The position numbers and the translations under genes are program-made. Positions 7,454 to 13,498 of a DNA stretch of 15,399 bases are shown here, piece after piece (within the stretch, counting starts at the first letter, position 1; every line of letters starts with the position of its first letter). Under the pieces are notes generated by a model. The model saw nothing but the letters and a program-made list of their open reading frames with translations. It ran no database searches and had not been told where the DNA came from. Source of the stretch: Maritimibacter sp. (GTDB lineage Bacteria; Pseudomonadota; Alphaproteobacteria; Rhodobacterales; Rhodobacteraceae); assembly GCA_003520545.1 (NCBI GenBank), contig DOUP01000093.1, positions 1 through 15,399 on the forward strand, given 5' to 3'.

Positions 7454-8773
7454 CTACGCCGCGTTGCGGCGGACCTTGCTCCGACGACGCTTGTTCGCGC
7501 CACCCGGTTTGCCCTGCCCCTGCGCGGCCTTGGGCTTGCCCTGACCATTGCCTTGGCCACGGCCACCACTGCCGCCACGCGGGCCACCGCGACCCCGGCC
7601 GCGTCCGCCACCGCCGCCGCGCTTGGGCGGATCGACTTCTTCGGGGCGGTCGCCCGCAAGAACCGGAATCTCGATCTTCATGACCTTCTGAATCTGGCGC
7701 AAAAGCCCGATTTCTTCGCCGGTCACGAAGCTGATCGCATCGCCATCGGCCCCGGCCCGTGCGGTCCGGCCGATCCGGTGGACATAGTTTTCCGGCACTT
7801 CCGGCAGGTCGAAGTTGAACACGTGTGTCACGCTGGGAATGTCGATCCCGCGCGCAGCCACGTCGGTCGCGACAAGCACCGAGGCTTTGCCATCTTTGAA
7901 GGCTTTCAGCGCCCGGTCACGCTGACCTTGGCTCTTGTTGCCGTGGATCGACACCGCGTCAAAGCCTGCCGCCACAAGCTGCTTCATCAGCCGTTCGGAC
8001 CCGTGCTTGGTCCGACCGAAGACAAGGCTCAGCCCATCGGGTTCATCGCGCAGGTAGTCGATCAACAGGTCGACCTTCTCGCCCTTGTCCTGCGCCCAAT
8101 GGATGCCCTGGGTGATCTTGTCGGCAGCCTTGCCCGGAGGCGAAACCTGCACTTTGACAGGATCTTCGAGATAGGCACTCGACAGCTCTTCCATCTGTTT
8201 CGGCATGGTCGCCGAGAATAGCATGGTCTGGCGCGGGGTGCCCAGCGCCGGCGCGATCTGGCGCAGCGCATGAATAAAGCCCATGTCGAGCATCTGGTCG
8301 GCTTCGTCGAGGACGAGGAACGTGGCGGTGTCGAGACGGACCGCCCGGCGCTCCATCAGGTCCATCAAGCGGCCCGGTGTCGCGACGAGAATGTCGGTGC
8401 CCGTGGCGAGCATGTTGATCTGCTTGTTGATCGACAGGCCACCAACCACGGTCGTCACCTTCATATGGGTGCCCTGGACATAGGTCCGCAGGGTTTCCGC
8501 AATCTGGTTCACCAATTCGCGCGTCGGCGCGAGGATCAGCGCTTTCACGCCCTTGGGCGTGCGCTTGTCATGGCCACCCAGAAGCTGGTGCACCAGCGGC
8601 AGGCCAAAGGCAGCGGTCTTGCCGGTGCCGGTCTGTGCCAGCCCCATAACGTCGCGCCCTTCGAGCGCGTAGGGAATGGCTTTCTCTTGAATGGGCGACG
8701 GTGTTTCGTAGCCCGCAGCTTCGACGGCGGCGAGCAGTTTCGGGTCGAGCCCGAGGTCTTTGAATGAAGTCAT
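7454..8773 (-). CDS. rhlE: DEAD-box ATP-dependent RNA helicase, RhlE-type
   Basis: A 439-residue RNA helicase for ATP-driven unwinding of RNA, expected in ribosome assembly or RNA turnover. The full motif set is present: Q motif (F4 to Q29), motif I AQTGTGKT (46-53), Ia PTREL (83-87), GG (111-112), Ib TPGR (132-135), II DEAD (156-159), III SAT (187-189), V DVAARGIDIP (304-313) and VI HRIGRTARAG (332-341). A low-complexity tail from about 386 to 439 is rich in Gly and Arg with a Lys/Arg end (KRRRSKVRR), a typical RNA-binding extension. RhlE is the closest E. coli type by overall layout; the exact orthologue is not certain. The start at 8773 lies in an AT-richer context with a weak ribosome binding site (AGAAAGA). 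Confidence 0.95.
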   Translation of the reverse strand: MTSFKDLGLDPKLLAAVEAAGYETPSPIQEKAIPYALEGRDVMGLAQTGTGKTAAFGLPLVHQLLGGHDKRTPKGVKALILAPTRELVNQIAETLRTYVQGTHMKVTTVVGGLSINKQINMLATGTDILVATPGRLMDLMERRAVRLDTATFLVLDEADQMLDMGFIHALRQIAPALGTPRQTMLFSATMPKQMEELSSAYLEDPVKVQVSPPGKAADKITQGIHWAQDKGEKVDLLIDYLRDEPDGLSLVFGRTKHGSERLMKQLVAAGFDAVSIHGNKSQGQRDRALKAFKDGKASVLVATDVAARGIDIPSVTHVFNFDLPEVPENYVHRIGRTARAGADGDAISFVTGEEIGLLRQIQKVMKIEIPVLAGDRPEEVDPPKRGGGGGRGRGRGGPRGGSGGRGQGNGQGKPKAAQGQGKPGGANKRRRSKVRRNAA

Positions 8774-9134
8774 TGTATCTTTCTGCGCAGCCCCATGGCC
8801 ACGCTCATCAGGCGCATCCGCGCCTTTCGCTTCGGGTCGCGCCCGGGCCTCATGGCAAGCTCATGCCTGCCACCGTCCGGCGCGTTGCCCCCCGCGTGAT
8901 TTGGGAACTGTCTTTTGAGCGTGCTGCTCGATCATCCAACCCTTGCCAGCACTGTATGTCTCGTTCGACGGCTGGCGGCGGCTCACGCGGCCACACGTTG
9001 GATAGAGGGCATATCGGGGTGTTTGCATCAAAAGTCAACAATAGCGTTGCAACGGGAGTTGATGGGCTGCCCCCTTTCATCACTCTGCGTCCTGCGGTAT
9101 CAGCCCCCAAACTGGACACCAAGAGGAGAGCCAC
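8774..9134. other. Divergent intergenic region between helicase and asd
   Basis: This 361-nt stretch separates two divergent genes and should hold both promoters. No protein-coding frame in it is convincing. Short frames run through it, but they overlap asd out of frame and lack family features. No confident -35/-10 pair was found. Next to asd there is a perfect 10-bp palindrome, CGTTGCAACG (9045-9054), flanked by TCAAC (9035-9039) and GTTGA (9058-9062). An AGGAG ribosome binding site precedes the asd ATG. Confidence 0.5.
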
Positions 9135-10157
9135 ATGGGCTACAAGGTCGTCGTCTGCGGCGCCACGGGGAACGTGGGTCGCGAAATGCTGAACATTCTG
9201 GCCGAGCGTCAGTTCCCGGTCGATGAGATCGCCGTGCTCGCTTCGCGCCGGTCGCTGGGCACCGAAGTGAGCTTTGGCGACAAGACCCTGAAGACCCAGG
9301 ATCTCGATGCTTTCGATTTCTCGGGCTGGGACATGGCGCTGTTCGCCATCGGGTCAGACGCCACCAAGAAATATGCGCCCATCGCCGCGAAGGCTGGTTG
9401 TGTCGTAATCGACAACTCGTCCCTCTATCGCTACGACCCGGACGTGCCGCTGATCGTGCCGGAGTGCAACCCGGAGGCCGTGCACGGCTATTCCAAGAAA
9501 AACATCATCGCGAACCCGAACTGTTCGACCGCGCAGATGGTCGTGGCACTCAAGCCGCTCCATGACCGTGCGAAGATCAAGCGCGTCGTTGTCTCGACCT
9601 ATCAATCCGTGTCGGGCTCCGGCAAAGACGCGATGGACGAGCTTTGGAACCAGACCAAGGGCATGTTCGTACCGGGTCAGGAAGTCGCGCCTTCGGTTTA
9701 CCCGAAACAGATCGCGTTCAACTGTATCCCGCAGATCGACGTCTTCATGGATTCGGGCGACACCAAGGAAGAATGGAAGATGGTGACGGAGACGAAAAAG
9801 ATCGTCGACAGCTCCATCAAGGTGACCGCCACCTGCGTGCGCGTTCCGGTCTTTGTGGGTCACGCGGAAACGATCAACATCGAAACCGAAGAGTTCCTCG
9901 ACGAAGATGAAGCCCGCGAGATCCTGCGCCAGGCGCCGGGGATTCTCGTGGTCGATAAACGCGAGCCGGGGGGCTACGTGACGCCGGCCGAATGCGTCGG
10001 CGACTTCGCCACCTTCATCTCGCGCATCCGCCAGGACGTGACCATCGAGAATGGTCTGAACTTCTGGTGCGTCTCGGACAACCTTCGCAAGGGCGCGGCT
10101 CTGAACGCGGTTCAGATCGCCGAGCTTCTGGGTCGTGAGGTGCTGAAGAAGGGCTGA
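9135..10157 (+). CDS. asd: Aspartate-semialdehyde dehydrogenase
   Basis: A 340-residue cytoplasmic enzyme that reduces aspartyl-4-phosphate to aspartate semialdehyde with NADPH. This is the branch point to lysine/diaminopimelate, threonine and methionine. The N-terminal nucleotide-binding motif is CGATGNVGREM (8-18). The catalytic cysteine is Cys130 in NPNCSTAQMV, the conserved QSVSGSGK loop starts at Gln157, and the acid/base histidine is His243 after RVPVFVG. Length and motifs fit the shorter Asd class that also occurs in Gram-positive bacteria, rather than the E. coli type. AGGAG lies 8 nt before the ATG and supports the start. It appears to be transcribed alone and ends at a strong terminator. 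Confidence 0.97.
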   Translation: MGYKVVVCGATGNVGREMLNILAERQFPVDEIAVLASRRSLGTEVSFGDKTLKTQDLDAFDFSGWDMALFAIGSDATKKYAPIAAKAGCVVIDNSSLYRYDPDVPLIVPECNPEAVHGYSKKNIIANPNCSTAQMVVALKPLHDRAKIKRVVVSTYQSVSGSGKDAMDELWNQTKGMFVPGQEVAPSVYPKQIAFNCIPQIDVFMDSGDTKEEWKMVTETKKIVDSSIKVTATCVRVPVFVGHAETINIETEEFLDEDEAREILRQAPGILVVDKREPGGYVTPAECVGDFATFISRIRQDVTIENGLNFWCVSDNLRKGAALNAVQIAELLGREVLKKG

Positions 10158-10180
10158 TCGCCAGCTTTCAGACCAAGATC

Positions 10181-10216
10181 AAGATCGCCGCCGGGGGAAA
10201 CCTCGGCGGCGATTTT
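10181..10216 (+). terminator. Rho-independent terminator after asd
   Basis: ATCGCCGCCG (10184-10193) pairs perfectly with CGGCGGCGAT (10204-10213), with a GGGGGAAACCT-like apex that can extend the stem by two or three pairs. TTTT (10213-10216) follows. It starts 24 nt after the asd stop codon. Confidence 0.85.
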
Positions 10217-10311
10217 CGTTGATCGGTGAAGATGCGCCGATCCGCCCACAGACGACTATCCCCGGCCTGCGCCGCACGTTAGCCTGCCCTCACACTTATG
10301 AGAGGTTCCCC

Positions 10312-11931
10312 ATGCGCGCTACCGTTTCCCTGATCGCCCTTTTGGCTGCCACCCCAGCGTGGGCCGACGACGTTTACGCCCAGGCGCCGGTGGCACGGGC
10401 GACGATCTACCCGGACGGGGCAACGTTGACGCTTCGCGCCGATGTAGAGCTCCCGGCGGGGACACACCGCGTCATGGTGCCTTATCCGGGCGCAAAGGGG
10501 ATCGACAGCCTGCCGCGTATTTCGGTCTCCGAAGGGGTCGAAATTGGCACGCTCGGGTTTCGCCGTGCGGTCGCGGCGGACCCGGAAACGCTTTATTCCG
10601 ACGCACAGAAAGTGACGCTCGCGGTCATCGAAGACATCCAAGCGCAGGTTCGTGCAAAGAACGATGAAATCGCGATTGCCCGTGCCGATGTAACGGCTTT
10701 GGAAACACGCGCCGATTACCTCGCCTCGGTCGCGCCGCCTGAAAACGGCACGCCGGAGAGTATTCTCGCGGTGGCGGACCTTGTTTCCGCACAGACAGCA
10801 GACACCTTCCGCCAGATAACAGCAGCGCGGGCCGCGCTGGTCCCTCTGGAGGATGAACGCGATGCCCTGACACAGGCACTGAACGCCGCAAAGGCCGATC
10901 TCGCGCGCCTGTCACCGCCGAAAGCCGAAAACGACATGTTGATAATCGAGGTGTCCCACGACGAGGCCGGACCGGTCGCCCTGGAGTTCACCGAGCAAAC
11001 CTGGGCGGCGGGTTGGCATGTGGACTACGACATGAACCTCGACCGTGATGCAGGCGAAATCGACGTGGATCGTAAGATCGTCGTGACCCAGGACACGACC
11101 CGGACATGGACCGATGCCGCGCTGACACTTTCGACCGCGCGCCCGAATGACGCGATTGGACCGACCCCGGTTTACCCCGACAAGGCCGGTTTGATGCAAC
11201 CGATCCTGCCGCGCGATGCGGCACCGCGCGGCGCGCCGCAGATGGAAGCAATGGCAGAACCGGCCATTGTCGAGGATAGCGCCATGCGCAGCGCAACAAT
11301 GGAGACCGACGGGCTTTCACTTTCTTACGTCTACCCAGACGCCGTGACGATCGCGCCGGGGGAGGCGACGGAGTTGGCGCTCGACACCCTGACGCTCACC
11401 GCCAATCCGCAAATCGAAGCCGCGCCGCGCTATGACGACGCCGCGTTTCTCATGGCAACCTTCACCAATGATACGGGAGAGCCGATCCTGCCTGGCTCCG
11501 CCTCTCTGTCGCGGGATGGGAACTTCGTGGGACAATCGAAAATTGCCATGATCCCGGCGGGAGCAGAGGAAACGCTGCCCTTTGGACCCGTTGAGGGCAT
11601 ACGGTTGGACACGATCTTCAAACGGAATGCGGAAGGCGACACCGGTATCCTGTCCAAGTCCTCGACCAGGCGACAGGAAATCACGCTATCGGTCGAGAAC
11701 CTGACCGAAGAGACACAGGACGTGCGGACGCTTTACCCGCTGACCTTCTCCGAACTCGAAGACCTGGACGTAACGGTCACGGCGACGCCCACTCCGAATG
11801 AAACGGATGTGGACGACAAGCGCGGCGTGTCCGCCTGGAATTTGACCCTCGCGCCCGGGGAGACGCGGGACATTGAGATCGTGGTCGATCTCGATTGGCC
11901 CGAGGGCAAAATGCTCGACTGGCGGCCATAG
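10312..11931 (+). CDS. Exported DUF4139 / MuiA family protein
   Basis: A 539-residue protein with a signal peptide (about 1-18, ending TPAWA), so probably periplasmic or envelope-attached. An N-terminal DUF4140-like domain (about 25-125, starting ARATIYPDGATLTLRADVELPAG) is followed by a coiled-coil-prone helical segment (about 100-200). The C-terminal DUF4139 domain starts near residue 208 and includes WTDAALTLSTARP. Such proteins are annotated as mucoidy inhibitor MuiA family, but no molecular activity is established. The frame is open upstream to 10219, but that region overlaps the asd terminator. The ATG at 10312 is preferred because AGAGG lies 7 nt before it and the signal peptide follows. 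A proline-, methionine- and alanine-rich linker lies around residues 295-325. No obvious operon partner. Confidence 0.87.
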   Translation: MRATVSLIALLAATPAWADDVYAQAPVARATIYPDGATLTLRADVELPAGTHRVMVPYPGAKGIDSLPRISVSEGVEIGTLGFRRAVAADPETLYSDAQKVTLAVIEDIQAQVRAKNDEIAIARADVTALETRADYLASVAPPENGTPESILAVADLVSAQTADTFRQITAARAALVPLEDERDALTQALNAAKADLARLSPPKAENDMLIIEVSHDEAGPVALEFTEQTWAAGWHVDYDMNLDRDAGEIDVDRKIVVTQDTTRTWTDAALTLSTARPNDAIGPTPVYPDKAGLMQPILPRDAAPRGAPQMEAMAEPAIVEDSAMRSATMETDGLSLSYVYPDAVTIAPGEATELALDTLTLTANPQIEAAPRYDDAAFLMATFTNDTGEPILPGSASLSRDGNFVGQSKIAMIPAGAEETLPFGPVEGIRLDTIFKRNAEGDTGILSKSSTRRQEITLSVENLTEETQDVRTLYPLTFSELEDLDVTVTATPTPNETDVDDKRGVSAWNLTLAPGETRDIEIVVDLDWPEGKMLDWRP

Positions 11932-12175
11932 ATACAACTTCGATTGAATTTACCTTAAGTAAAATCGTTCTCTTGCGGCACGCTTTTGCCCCATTGGGGC
12001 ACGAATTGCGTCCGAATCCCTAACAAGACTGGTCTTTGTCGGACGCGAACCCGACAGCGCGGCAAAGCCCGCGAGCCAAAAAGCCGGATCGACCGGCATG
12101 GCACGACCGGGAACCGGTCTCCACAACCACCACGCATAAGACGCCCAACAGGGCCTTGGACCGGAGTGAAGACCC
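11932..12175 (+). promoter_or_regulatory. Structured leader region upstream of small-protein cassette 1
   Basis: No gene is seen here. The stretch starts AT-rich, with TTTAC-CTTAA-GTAAA at 11949-11963, and then carries several inverted repeats: TGCCCC-ATT-GGGGCA (11987-12001), GCGTCCGA (12008-12015) with TCGGACGC (12039-12046) enclosing AAGAC-TG-GTCTT (12025-12036), GCCGG-ATCGA-CCGGC (12083-12097), and GACCGG-GAA-CCGGTC (12105-12119). This could be a structured 5' leader or a small RNA. The cassette promoter was not located with confidence. Confidence 0.45.
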
Positions 12176-12361
12176 ATGAATTCGAAGATCATCGCCTTTC
12201 CCGTCAGCCGCGCCACCAAAGTGACCGAGGGCCTGCCCCGCCGCGCGGCAGGTACGATCATCTCGCTCGAACGGTGGAAACAACGGGCGAAACTACATCG
12301 CACGGCCAACGGCATCTTCTTCATGTCCGATGTTCTGATGACCCCCGGCGACTTCGCCTGA
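12176..12361 (+). CDS. Small protein A1 of duplicated cassette, unknown function
   Basis: A 61-residue protein that I do not recognise. It starts NSKIIAFPV, has a central TIISLERWK (27-35) and ends MSDVLMTPGDFA. It has no signal peptide or membrane helix, so it is probably cytoplasmic. It is evidently paralogous to A2 at 13006-13191: both are exactly 61 residues and share I6, F8, K15, P21, an [IV][IV]S[LM]-x-x-WK block and DVLM at 52-55. GGAG lies 9 nt before the ATG. The next small gene starts 25 nt after its stop, so the two are probably co-transcribed. The similarity between copies argues that this is a real coding gene despite its size. Confidence 0.78.
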   Translation: MNSKIIAFPVSRATKVTEGLPRRAAGTIISLERWKQRAKLHRTANGIFFMSDVLMTPGDFA

Positions 12362-12386
12362 GCCAATTCCAAACCGGAGAGAGACC

Positions 12387-12653
12387 ATGACCGTGACAGC
12401 CGCAATCAATACCGTCGAGATCACCGCGCCCGCAACCCAAACCGCAAATCCGAGCATCAGCGAAAAAATCCGCCGAGGACGTCTCACGGCTCTCGCGACA
12501 CTTCGCGCTCGGCATGCGGCGGCGCGCAACGTCGTCTCGATTTTCGAGAACACGATTGAAACCCGCGTTTCGGAACCCGTGTTTCATTCCCGTCGCGCCA
12601 CAAACGCGCCCCGGCGGTCCAAGCTCCTCCTCAAGAATGCGTTCTCCGCGTAG
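12387..12653 (+). CDS. Small basic protein B1 of duplicated cassette, unknown function
   Basis: An 88-residue protein of unknown function, clearly basic (about 14 Lys/Arg against 5 acidic residues). Residues 23-53 align without gaps to residues 2-32 of B2 (13238-13432). They share E26-K27, R29, R32, A35-L36, L39 and the NVVSIF block (48-53). The DNA for that block is nearly identical in the two copies. The segment before NVVSIF looks helical and Arg-rich; the C-terminal third is Arg/Ser-rich and probably disordered. B1 has an N-terminal extension of 21 residues rich in Thr/Ala that B2 lacks. The ATG is supported by GGAGAGAG just upstream. A nucleic-acid-binding role would fit the charge but is inference. 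Confidence 0.72.
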   Translation: MTVTAAINTVEITAPATQTANPSISEKIRRGRLTALATLRARHAAARNVVSIFENTIETRVSEPVFHSRRATNAPRRSKLLLKNAFSA

Positions 12654-13005
12654 ATGCGACTCACCCAAGGCGGATGCGACAGGATCGGCCTGATTGAACC
12701 GGCTGGTTACCGGCAATCAGGGCAGCGATGCGGTGAAAGAGGGCAAGAACAGGTATTTTTCGGTGTCAAAAGGGTGGAATGCCACGGTCTTGCCCCAATT
12801 CGTGACGAATCCCGCCCAAATCGCGGCGCACCTTCATTGGTATCGAAAGGATAAAAACACACGAGGTTATGAATGGCTGTCACCACTCAAAACCAAGAAA
12901 AACCAAGGGAGATCGCGGCCTGACTCTCGCGTCCTTCTGACCAACCTGACCAACTCGAAACCCGGCCAAACAAAAAACAAAACGGCCACAACCTGGGGAA
13001 ATACC
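12654..13005 (+). other. Inter-cassette region with hairpins, upstream of A2
   Basis: This 352-nt stretch has no convincing gene, although one frame stays open from 12694 into A2. CCTGATTG (12689-12696) pairs with CAATCAGG (12714-12721), with an inner CCGG/CCGG pair, 35 nt after the B1 stop. No T-run follows it. GGGCAAGA (12741-12748) is the inverse of TCTTGCCC (12788-12795). ATTCG-TGA-CGAAT (12798-12810) is a perfect 13-nt inverted repeat. The last 100 nt are A-rich and poorly structured. A possible 16-residue leader frame (12873-12923, MAVTTQNQEKPREIAA) has GAGG before it but little other support. Confidence 0.4.
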
Positions 13006-13191
13006 ATGACCAACAACGTGATCGACTTCGCTGCCTACAAATCTGCCAAAGCCAACCACGAAGCTCCGGCGAAACGCTACACCGACAATGTGGTCTCCAT
13101 GGACGACTGGAAACTGGCCAAGGGCCAGCGCAGTGATGCGGCCATCCTGTCCACGACCGACGTTCTGATGTCCGGCGGCAACGCTGGCTGA
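13006..13191 (+). CDS. Small protein A2 of duplicated cassette, unknown function
   Basis: A 61-residue protein, paralogue of A1. It starts TNNVIDFAAYKSAKA, has a central DNVVSMDDWK (27-36) and ends TTDVLMSGGNAG. No export signal or membrane segment is visible. The frame is open far upstream, but the ATG at 13006 is chosen because GGGGAA lies 6-7 nt before it, the protein then has the same length as A1, and the upstream translation shows no family features. B2 follows 46 nt after the stop, in the same order as A1-B1. Function is unknown. Conservation of the paired [IV]IxF and [IV][IV]S[LM]xxWK motifs suggests two short interaction elements, which is inference. Confidence 0.8.
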   Translation: MTNNVIDFAAYKSAKANHEAPAKRYTDNVVSMDDWKLAKGQRSDAAILSTTDVLMSGGNAG

Positions 13192-13237
13192 TCAAACCCT
13201 CTTCCCCTCGTCCAACTCTAGAACGGAGATCACTGCC

Positions 13238-13432
13238 ATGACCCTTCTCGAAAAAGCCCGTGCCAACCGCCGCGCCGCCCTCGACTATCTCGAAACTCAA
13301 AACCGCGATACTGCGAACGTCGTTTCGATCTTCGACTTCGACCCGGTCCGCAAACCCGCGCCGGGGAATACCCGACCAACAACCTCCCACCCGATCCGCC
13401 TGCACGGCGACGTGCTTCGTCTCGCGGCCTAA
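13238..13432 (+). CDS. Small protein B2 of duplicated cassette, unknown function
   Basis: A 64-residue protein, paralogue of B1. An Arg-rich, probably helical N-terminus (LLEKARANRRAALDYLE) leads to ANVVSIFDFDP (26-36). The Pro-rich remainder ends in GDVLRLAA. The DVL near the end recalls the DVLM of A1 and A2, so the A and B families may share an origin. GGAG lies 9 nt before the ATG. It is the last gene of the array and is followed 20 nt later by a strong terminator. No export signal is visible and the function is unknown. Confidence 0.75.
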   Translation: MTLLEKARANRRAALDYLETQNRDTANVVSIFDFDPVRKPAPGNTRPTTSHPIRLHGDVLRLAA

Positions 13433-13452
13433 GAGGCTGACATAACTGCAAG

Positions 13453-13488
13453 AAAACCGGCGCGGCTCCCTCTCCGCGTCGGTTTTTT
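13453..13488 (+). terminator. Strong Rho-independent terminator closing the small-gene array
   Basis: AAAACCGGCGCGG (13453-13465) pairs with CCGCGTCGGTTTT (13474-13486) over 13 bp with one G-U pair and an 8-nt loop. The T6 run is 13483-13488. On the opposite strand it also sits just past the stop of the cytidylyltransferase gene (13499), where TTTTCT follows the stem, so it may act in both directions. Confidence 0.9.
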
Positions 13489-13498
13489 GGTTCGTGGC

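Larger units (their letters stand above)
12176..12653 (+). repeat. Tandem cassette copy 1 (A1-B1)
   Basis: First unit of a diverged two-gene tandem duplication; the second unit is 13006-13432. The relationship is visible at the protein level and in short DNA stretches, for example the AACGTCGTyTCGATyTTCGA segment of the B genes and the GAyGTTCTGATG segment of the A genes. Overall DNA identity is low, so the duplication is old. Confidence 0.7.
13006..13432 (+). repeat. Tandem cassette copy 2 (A2-B2)
   Basis: Second unit of the tandem duplication, with the same gene order and strand as 12176-12653. The spacer between its genes is 46 nt, against 25 nt in copy 1, and its B gene lacks the 21-residue N-terminal extension. 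Confidence 0.7.

Noticed and set aside
8764..9192. Short plus-strand frames between helicase and asd
   Set aside because: They overlap the asd start out of frame and have no recognisable features; asd has its own good ribosome binding site.
11949..11963. TTTAC-CTTAA-GTAAA as terminator of the DUF4139 gene
   Set aside because: The stem is short and AT-rich and lacks a following T-run; it could equally be part of a promoter region, so no terminator is called.
12694..13191. 165-codon version of A2 starting far upstream
   Set aside because: The first 104 codons resemble nothing in A1, cross the inverted repeats, and have no better ribosome binding site than the ATG at 13006, which gives the same 61-residue length as A1.
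12176..13432. Small-gene array as DUF1127-type Arg-rich proteins or a classical toxin-antitoxin pair
   Set aside because: The typical DUF1127 LxxLxDxxLxDIG pattern is absent, and neither a known toxin fold motif nor an antitoxin DNA-binding motif is visible; left as unknown.
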